Source: CAYRWR01 sp964537555
Lineage (GTDB): Bacteria > Spirochaetota > Brevinematia > Brevinematales > CAYRWR01
Direction: 5' to 3'
Assembly (NCBI GenBank): GCA_964537555.1
Contig: CAZIAD010000084.1
Location: forward strand, 1 to 8,320
DNA: 8,320 nucleotides
A model generated the notes under the pieces. It ran no database searches. It was not told the DNA's origin and saw only the letters and a list, made by a program, of their open reading frames with translations. Made by a program: the position numbers and the translations under genes. Below, piece by piece: positions 1 through 5,160 of this stretch; position 1 is the stretch's first letter, and each line of letters starts with the position of its first letter.

Positions 1-54
1 ACTGTTAAGTTTATTTTGTGGAGATCACCGTTAAGTATTTATGTTGAACCACAG
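1..54. other. AT-rich downstream flank, no feature recognised
   Basis: This stretch lies beyond the FMN-enzyme stop. It contains two similar copies of ACyGTTAAGT (1-10 and 27-36) but no stem followed by a T run on either strand, so the end of the transcript is not visible here. Confidence 0.4.
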
Positions 55-1098
55 TTATAGAGCTAAGATCTCACGGGAGATATCCTGTAAAGATCTGCAT
101 CCCGTCATGAGCATAGCCTTAACCAGAGTCTTCTGCAGGTACTCCATGTGTATGCGCACTCCCTCAGCCCCGGCCCCTACAGCTGCCCGCACTATGTCCC
201 GTCCCACCAGGACACCCTGCGCTCCCAGGGCCAGCATCTTCAGTACATCATAGCCTGTGCGGACGCCGCCATCAGCCAGGATAGTGATCTGCCCCCCTAC
301 CGCTTCTGCTATAGCGGGAAGTACAGCCGCAGTGCCGGGAGTATGGTCCAGGACACGGCCCCCATGGTTAGAGACCACGATAGCCGCAGCTCCCGCTTTT
401 ACAGCATCCCGGGCATCCTCTACAGTCATGACCCCTTTTACGATAAAAGGGAGCTGAGTAGATTGTACCAGTTCTGAGATATCTTTTAGCGACTTTCTAT
501 ACACAGGCTGGCCGTGCTGCTTCATCATATAAGAGCCGCAGCCGTCGATATCCACGCCCACTGCCAGGGCCCCGGCCTGTTCAGCCAGCTGTATAAACTT
601 CTTTATGACTTCCTGGTCCCGGGGTTTGATGATCTTTATACCCTGTCCACCAGCCGCCGCAATAGCACGTATACCCCAGGGGCTTTCCGGAGAATAGGTG
701 TAGGTGTCACCTCTCCAGGCCAGGGTACCGGCTGCCTTACAGCCCTCTACTGTAGCCCTACAAAAGTCAGCCTCACTTATGACAGACTCTCCTCCGAAAC
801 TATTGACCCCGGTAGCCGGGGCTCCATACACGGGCATTTTAAAATCAGCACCAAACAGGCTCACTGAAGTATCCGGGCTAAAATCCCGGCCCAGAGGCAG
901 CATTTTGAGCTGTACCCGGGCCAGGTCTTTTATATTATTGGCAAAACTGGCGCCACTACCGGCACCCCCGATACCCAGGGAACCGCCATAAGACTGGTTC
1001 TGGCATAATCGGGAAGGATCTCCATCACATACCCTGTATACTCCACAGATACCTTTCAGCTTTTCTTTGGCAGCATTACGAACATCTTCCAGAGTCAT
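55..1098 (-). CDS. FMN-dependent alpha-hydroxy-acid oxidizing protein (lactate/glycolate oxidase superfamily)
   Basis: A TIM-barrel flavoprotein related to glycolate oxidase, L-lactate dehydrogenase and lactate oxidase, expected to oxidize a 2-hydroxy acid to the 2-oxo acid. Among 347 residues the FMN and active-site signature is clear: Lys221 in IVKGV, catalytic His245 and substrate Arg248 in VSNHGGR, the phosphate-binding LADGGVRTG (274-282) and VGRD (298-301). Asp183 in VDIDG fits the conserved barrel Asp. The N-terminal DYxxSGA motif with its active-site Tyr is absent; instead there are three Cys (18, 24, 32) and a Gly-rich LGIGGAGSGASF stretch, which from memory resembles an anaerobe branch of the family annotated only broadly. 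The substrate is therefore unknown. Start: ATG with AAGGA (1106-1110) 7 nt upstream, overlapping the rubredoxin stop. Rubredoxin as electron acceptor is an inference from context. Confidence 0.88.
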   Translation of the reverse strand: MTLEDVRNAAKEKLKGICGVYRVCDGDPSRLCQNQSYGGSLGIGGAGSGASFANNIKDLARVQLKMLPLGRDFSPDTSVSLFGADFKMPVYGAPATGVNSFGGESVISEADFCRATVEGCKAAGTLAWRGDTYTYSPESPWGIRAIAAAGGQGIKIIKPRDQEVIKKFIQLAEQAGALAVGVDIDGCGSYMMKQHGQPVYRKSLKDISELVQSTQLPFIVKGVMTVEDARDAVKAGAAAIVVSNHGGRVLDHTPGTAAVLPAIAEAVGGQITILADGGVRTGYDVLKMLALGAQGVLVGRDIVRAAVGAGAEGVRIHMEYLQKTLVKAMLMTGCRSLQDISREILAL

Positions 1099-1108
1099 AG
1101 TCTATTCC

Positions 1109-1270
1109 TTACTCTTCCGGATCAAATTTTTCTTTAGGTGCTCCACATACAGGGCATACCCAGTCTTCATCCAGATCCATAAAATCCACACCGGGAGCTA
1201 CTCCCCCTTCGGGGTCACCCTCGGCAGGATCATACACATAACCACATACCTTACAGACATATTTCCTCAT
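1109..1270 (-). CDS. Rubredoxin
   Basis: A 53-residue one-electron carrier holding a single iron bound by four cysteines, acting in the cytoplasm. Both knuckles are present: C6-K-V-C9-G-Y-V-Y near the start and C39-P-V-C42-G-A near the end. The aromatic core residues Tyr4, Tyr11, Tyr13, Phe30, Trp37 and Phe49 and the DPEGG turn also fit. Length and motif order are those of classical anaerobe rubredoxins; the usual Thr before the FxDL segment is Val28, and the Pro after FxDL is Asp34, both minor. The ATG has AAGGA (1277-1281) 6 nt upstream. Only 10 nt separate its stop from the FMN enzyme, so the two are surely cotranscribed and rubredoxin is the likely electron partner of that enzyme. It could equally serve a peroxide or superoxide reductase elsewhere in the genome. 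Confidence 0.95.
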   Translation of the reverse strand: MRKYVCKVCGYVYDPAEGDPEGGVAPGVDFMDLDEDWVCPVCGAPKEKFDPEE

Positions 1271-1321
1271 TTCCCATCCTTATCATGACCATTCCACAGC
1301 TGAACAGATTGTCGTTATACA

Positions 1322-1335
1322 GCCTGTGTCCAGGC
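1322..1335 (-). other. Small hairpin in the rubredoxin leader
   Basis: GCCTG and CAGGC form a perfect 5-bp stem around a 4-nt loop, just downstream of the predicted transcription start. No T run follows, so this is not an intrinsic terminator for gltA. It may protect the 5' end of the short transcript or be chance. Confidence 0.3.
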
Positions 1336-1357
1336 CCTATGGTCTTTATTTCTCTCT

Positions 1358-1385
1358 ATTATAACCATAAATATAAATAGTTCAA
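1358..1385 (-). promoter_or_regulatory. Predicted sigma70-type promoter for the rubredoxin / FMN enzyme unit
   Basis: Read on the minus strand, TTGAAC (1380-1385, four of six bases matching the -35 consensus) is followed after 16 nt by a perfect TATAAT (1358-1363). Transcription would start near 1350, giving a leader of about 80 nt before the rubredoxin ATG. The -35 box ends 8 bases beyond the gltA stop, in the only sizeable gap of the window. An imperfect AT-rich dyad, CTATT/AATAG, flanks the -10 and spacer, but it is too weak to call an operator. Confidence 0.65.
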
Positions 1386-1392
1386 GCCCGGT

Positions 1393-2529
1393 TTAGCTCC
1401 GCTTTTCCATCGGAATAAAATCCCTTTCCTCATGGCCCACATACCAGGCCTTGGGACGAAACAGGCGGTTGTCTTCTCTCTGTTCCAGAATATGGGCCAG
1501 CCATCCCGACACACGGGCCATAGCAAATATAGGGGTAAACAGTATGGAGGGAATGCCCATCATGGAATAGACACTGCCTGAGAAAAAGTCTACATTGGCA
1601 TAAATAGGCTTACCCTTTTCTTCCATCCTTTCCCTGACCGTGCGCTGTACTTCTCTCAGTATCTCCAGTTCTCTGTCATCACCCTTCTTTTCGGAGAGTT
1701 TCACCAGGAACTCTTCCATAACTATAGAGCGGGGATCACGGGCCTTGTATACCCGGTGTCCCATACCCATGATCTTCTGTTTATTATCTATAGCTTTATT
1801 GATCCAGTCCCGGGCCTTATCCACCGTACCAATGGCTTCTACCATTTCTTTTACCTTTTCATTGGCACCGCCATGGAGAGAACCATAGAGGGCCCCAACA
1901 GCGGCAGAGATACTGCAATAACAGGTAGACATAGTGGAAGCTACCACACGGGCTGTAAAGGTGGAGGCATTAAAACTATGTTCCGCATGGAGGATCAGGC
2001 ACTTGTCCATCATCTCCCCTTCTTCCGGATCCGGCTCTGTGCCATGCATCATGTAGAGAAAGTTTGCTCCATGGGAAAGGTCTTTGCGGGGCGGTACATA
2101 CTCCAGTCCCTGGCTGATACGGTAATAAGCCGCAACCACAGAGGTCATCTCAGAGATCTGGCTCAGGGTAGACCGGCAGTTACAGGTAGCTGAATGATGG
2201 ATCTTGTGCTTTACATATCCGCTCAGGTAGGATACTACTGACTGCAGGAGCTCCATAGGGTGAGACTCTTTAGGAAAGTTTTTGATCATATCCAGAATAG
2301 CAGGGTGGAGATCCCGGCCCTCTCTCATCTTATGAGAGAACTCTTTCATCTCCTGGGGATTGGGAAGTTCACCGTAGAGCAGAAGATAGGTCACCTCTTC
2401 AAAGTTTGAGTGTTTGACCAGGTCCTCTATCGAATACCCCAGATATCTCAATGACCCTACTGCTCCATCGATACGGCAGATCTTACTTTCAGCGGCGATT
2501 ACGCCTTCCAGTCCTTTTGCGTATTCCAT
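1393..2529 (-). CDS. gltA: Citrate synthase (short, homodimer type)
   Basis: Condenses acetyl-CoA with oxaloacetate to citrate, the entry reaction of the TCA cycle. The preferred start gives 378 residues, the length of the compact Gram-positive/archaeal-like type rather than the roughly 430-residue NADH-regulated proteobacterial type. The catalytic triad is visible: His219 in SLHGG, His258 in GMGHRVYKARDPR and Asp314 in NVDFFSG. The HAEHSFNAS segment (from residue 181) and RPKAWYVG (from 358) are also typical. All this marks a true si-citrate synthase and argues against 2-methylcitrate synthase only weakly, since the two are close relatives; the TCA operon context favours citrate. Odd: residues 108-118 carry three His and two Cys (KHKIHHSATCNC), where an Asp-rich, variable loop is more usual. 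The stop is TAA, with no clear terminator after it. Confidence 0.94.
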   Translation of the reverse strand: MEYAKGLEGVIAAESKICRIDGAVGSLRYLGYSIEDLVKHSNFEEVTYLLLYGELPNPQEMKEFSHKMREGRDLHPAILDMIKNFPKESHPMELLQSVVSYLSGYVKHKIHHSATCNCRSTLSQISEMTSVVAAYYRISQGLEYVPPRKDLSHGANFLYMMHGTEPDPEEGEMMDKCLILHAEHSFNASTFTARVVASTMSTCYCSISAAVGALYGSLHGGANEKVKEMVEAIGTVDKARDWINKAIDNKQKIMGMGHRVYKARDPRSIVMEEFLVKLSEKKGDDRELEILREVQRTVRERMEEKGKPIYANVDFFSGSVYSMMGIPSILFTPIFAMARVSGWLAHILEQREDNRLFRPKAWYVGHEERDFIPMEKRS

Positions 2530-2543
2530 ACTCATCTCCTTCC
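2527..2543 (-). promoter_or_regulatory. Ribosome binding site deciding the gltA start
   Basis: GGAAGGAG (2536-2543) directly abuts an ATG at 2535, leaving no spacer, but lies 6 nt before a second in-frame ATG at 2529. The second ATG is therefore the likely start, removing Met-Ser from the longer reading. The site begins one base after the lpdA TGA stop (2545-2547), so coupling to lpdA translation is likely. Confidence 0.7.
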
Positions 2544-2544
2544 G

Positions 2545-3957
2545 TCATTTTTTATTTATACTGTTTATCATCCTGCCCTCTACACCCAGGGCAGCTTCTT
2601 TGACTGCTTCAGACAGGGTGGGATGAGCATGGATGCTACGGGCTATGTCTTCTGATGAGCCGTGAAACTCCATCACCGCAGTCACTTCTGCGATGAGAGT
2701 AGAAGCCCAGGGGCCCAGGATATGTGCTCCCAGAATACGGTCTGTCTTTTTATCAGCCAGTATCTTGGCAAAACCACCCGTCTCGCCCATAGCTACTGCC
2801 CTGCCATTGGCATTGAAATGAAATACCCCGGTATTGTACTCGACATTCTGTGCCTTTAGTGCTTCTTCACTGAGGCCCACAGAAGCAGCCTCGGGCCAGG
2901 TGTAGATCACCCCGGGGATGAGACTATAGTTAACATGGCCGGCCCGACCCGCCAAGTTTTCCGCTACTGCTATCGCTTCTTCTTCGGCTTTATGGGCCAG
3001 CATGGGGCCAGGTATGATATCCCCGATGGCATAGATACCCTTTACCGATGTCTGCCAGGCCTGGTCCACCAGTATATGACGCTTGTCGGGTGTCAATTTG
3101 ACACCGAGCTTGTCCAGCCCCAGTCCGTCCCAGTAGGCTTTGCGGCCGGCAGCCACTAATACCTTTTCAACGCTCATATTTTCACGGGTGCCATCCGCCT
3201 GAGCCAGCTCCAGGGTGACCCCTGATTTTTCGCTTTTTGCAGACAGGACTTTGGTATTCAGCTTAAACTTCAGGCCCTGCTTTTTGAGCTCCGTAGCCAG
3301 GCCCCGGGCCAGCTGGGTATCGCCCCCGGCCATGATCTGAGGCAGTATTTCAATGATAGAGACATCACAGCCCAGACGCGACCAGACACTGCCCAGTTCC
3401 AGGCCGATAGCTCCTGCACCGATGACTGCCATAGATTTTGGCACCGACTCCAGGCTGAGGGCCTGGGTAGAGCTGATGATAGCTTTGCCGTCTGTCTTAA
3501 GAAGATCTAACTCCTGGACAGTACTGCCTGTGGCCAGGATGATATGAGGTGCACTGAGTATAAGATCTGCCTCTCCTTTAACCCTAACCTCTGCTGCTCC
3601 GGCCAGACTGCCCATTCCAAAATAGACATCTACTTTATTACTCTTCATGAGCTGAGCGATGCCCCCGGTCAGCCGGGTCACGATGGCATCTTTCCTCTGC
3701 ATCATAACAGGGATGTCTATGCTGAGCTCTCCGGTAGTGATGCCATGCCCTTCCGCCTTATGAGCGATTCGGGCAAAAAACTCACTGGAGTCCAGTAAAG
3801 CCTTGGAAGGAATACAGCCTATATTGGAACAGGTGCCGCCCAGGGTCTTTTCTTTTTCTACAATGGCTGCTTTGAGTCCGAGCTGGGATGCCCGGATGGC
3901 AGCAGTATATCCCCCGGGGCCGGCCCCGATAATGATGACATCATACTTTTTGTCCAA
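2545..3957 (-). CDS. lpdA: Dihydrolipoyl dehydrogenase (E3)
   Basis: This FAD-disulfide reductase reoxidizes the dihydrolipoyl arm of SucB and makes NADH. The 470 residues are the normal family length. They show the FAD-binding GAGPGG (11-16), the redox-active disulfide Cys43/Cys48 in GTCSNIGC, the NAD-binding GAGAIG (180-185) followed by Glu203 at the usual NAD-selecting strand end, the second FAD motif YAIGD (309-313), and the C-terminal HAHPTLSE with catalytic His445 and Glu450. Ser44 stands where Leu is more common, a mild variation. The start is TTG: it sits 6 nt after AGGAG and begins the canonical beta strand DVIIIGAGPGG, with no suitable ATG nearby. Being inside the operon, it is probably dedicated to the oxoglutarate complex, but it could also serve pyruvate dehydrogenase or glycine cleavage if those exist in the genome. 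Confidence 0.96.
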   Translation of the reverse strand: MDKKYDVIIIGAGPGGYTAAIRASQLGLKAAIVEKEKTLGGTCSNIGCIPSKALLDSSEFFARIAHKAEGHGITTGELSIDIPVMMQRKDAIVTRLTGGIAQLMKSNKVDVYFGMGSLAGAAEVRVKGEADLILSAPHIILATGSTVQELDLLKTDGKAIISSTQALSLESVPKSMAVIGAGAIGLELGSVWSRLGCDVSIIEILPQIMAGGDTQLARGLATELKKQGLKFKLNTKVLSAKSEKSGVTLELAQADGTRENMSVEKVLVAAGRKAYWDGLGLDKLGVKLTPDKRHILVDQAWQTSVKGIYAIGDIIPGPMLAHKAEEEAIAVAENLAGRAGHVNYSLIPGVIYTWPEAASVGLSEEALKAQNVEYNTGVFHFNANGRAVAMGETGGFAKILADKKTDRILGAHILGPWASTLIAEVTAVMEFHGSSEDIARSIHAHPTLSEAVKEAALGVEGRMINSINKK

Positions 3958-3968
3958 AGCTTTCTCCT
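3955..3968 (-). promoter_or_regulatory. Ribosome binding site supporting a TTG start for lpdA
   Basis: AGGAG (3964-3968) overlaps the TAG stop of sucB and is followed after 6 nt (AAAGCT) by TTG at 3957-3955. The strong site at ideal spacing supports the non-ATG start and suggests ribosomes finishing sucB can reinitiate here. Confidence 0.75.
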
Positions 3969-5160
3969 ATAACTCGATGAGCAGGTGGCGGGGATCTTCG
4001 ATCCACTGCTTTACTGCCACCAGGAAGCCCACGGCTTCTCTGCCGTCTACGATACGATGATCGTAAGTCAGGGCTACATACATCATGGGCCTGATCACAA
4101 TCTGATCATCCACTACTACTGCCCGTTTCTGAATGGCGTGCATGCCCAGTATCCCGGATTGGGGGGGATTGGGAATGGGGGTGGACAGCATAGAGCCGAA
4201 TATTCCTCCATTAGTCACGGTAAAAGTCCCTCCCGACAGGTCCTGGGGCAGAAGTTTTTTAGCCTTTACCTTCTCTTTAAACCCCTCTATATCCTGCTCA
4301 ATATGCGCGAAACTCTTATGGTCCACATCCCGTATCACTGGAGTGATCAGTCCTTTTTCTGAGGAAAGGGCCACCCCGATGTGATAGTAATCATGATAGA
4401 CCAGATCAGTGCCATCCACAAAGGCATTCAGCCCGGGATATTTTTCCAGTGCTTTCTGGGCTGCCTTGATAAAGAAGCTCATAAAGCCCAGCTTGACCCC
4501 ATTTTTTGCCAGAAATTCCTCCTGGTACTGGGCCCGGATCTCCATGACCTGGCTCATGTCTACTTCATTGAAGGTAGTGAGATGGGCCGAATCTTTTTTG
4601 GAGAGGACCAGATTCTGAGCCACCTTTTGACGCAGAGGGGACATAGGCACCCTTCTTTCACCCCCCGGGACAGACTGTACCAGAGGAGACGTCCCGGACT
4701 GGCCCGGTGCCTGCTTTTGAGCCAGATATTCCAAGGCATCTCCCTTGGTGACCTGGCCCCGTTTACCACTGCCTTTTATGGCAGAAGTGTCGATATTATG
4801 TTCCCGGGACAGCCTGCTCACCGCGGGGGACAGATCCTGACTGAGGTCGTTTCCTTCCGGTTTTGAGGGGGTGCTTTTTTTCTCAGGGGGAGCACTCTCA
4901 CTATGAGTAGCCTGGGGAGATACCTGATCGGTGTCGATCACTGCTACCACGCTACCTACTGCTACTACACTCCCCTCAGGGACTGTTATTTTCAGGCGGC
5001 CTGATTGGGGGGATGGCACTGACAGGGTGATCTTTTCAGTCTCCAGTTCAAACAGCTCTTCCTCTGCCTGTACAAAGTCTCCATCCTGTTTCAGCCAGGT
5101 GGTCAACAGGCCTTCTTTGATGGATTCCCCCACCTGAGGTACTAAGAGATCTGCTTTCAT
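3967..5160 (-). CDS. sucB: Dihydrolipoyllysine-residue succinyltransferase (E2 of oxoglutarate dehydrogenase)
   Basis: The core of the oxoglutarate dehydrogenase complex: it takes the succinyl group from E1 onto its lipoyl arm and transfers it to CoA. The 397 residues show one lipoyl domain (about 1-77) with the lipoylated Lys43 in ETEKITL, a Ser/Pro/Glu/Lys-rich linker (79-109), a peripheral subunit-binding domain (about 110-146) that should hold E1/E3, a second linker, and the catalytic acyltransferase domain (about 165-397) ending in DHRIVDG with catalytic His368 and Asp372. TNGGIFGSMLSTPIPNPPQSG is of the SucB type rather than the pyruvate E2 type. The ATG shares ATGA with the sucA stop, which suggests translational coupling; AAGGGG (5166-5171) sits 5 nt upstream, inside sucA. 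It stops with TAG, 9 nt before lpdA. One lipoyl domain is usual for SucB. Confidence 0.97.
   Translation of the reverse strand: MKADLLVPQVGESIKEGLLTTWLKQDGDFVQAEEELFELETEKITLSVPSPQSGRLKITVPEGSVVAVGSVVAVIDTDQVSPQATHSESAPPEKKSTPSKPEGNDLSQDLSPAVSRLSREHNIDTSAIKGSGKRGQVTKGDALEYLAQKQAPGQSGTSPLVQSVPGGERRVPMSPLRQKVAQNLVLSKKDSAHLTTFNEVDMSQVMEIRAQYQEEFLAKNGVKLGFMSFFIKAAQKALEKYPGLNAFVDGTDLVYHDYYHIGVALSSEKGLITPVIRDVDHKSFAHIEQDIEGFKEKVKAKKLLPQDLSGGTFTVTNGGIFGSMLSTPIPNPPQSGILGMHAIQKRAVVVDDQIVIRPMMYVALTYDHRIVDGREAVGFLVAVKQWIEDPRHLLIEL

Noticed and set aside
1..36. Two ACyGTTAAGT copies as a repeat or regulator site
   Set aside because: There are only two short imperfect copies at the window edge, with no third copy seen and no symmetric arrangement.
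16..52. TGTGG/CCACA inverted repeat after the FMN enzyme as a terminator
   Set aside because: It has a 5-bp stem with a loop of more than 25 nt and no T tract.
1322..1335. Hairpin as a gltA terminator
   Set aside because: The stem is only 5 bp, and no T run follows on the minus strand.
1356..1380. AT-rich dyad CTATT...AATAG over the promoter as a Fur/PerR-like operator
   Set aside because: Only about half of the positions are symmetric and the sequence is so AT-rich that this is expected by chance.
4157..4182. G-rich run with seven consecutive G, a possible slippage or frameshift point in sucB
   Set aside because: The conserved STPIPNPPQSG segment and everything after it read correctly, so the frame is intact; the run is simply consecutive Pro and Asn codons on the minus strand.
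4381..4866. Plus-strand open frame of 161 codons antisense to sucB
   Set aside because: It is a shadow of the sucB coding sequence with no recognisable domain or plausible ribosome site.
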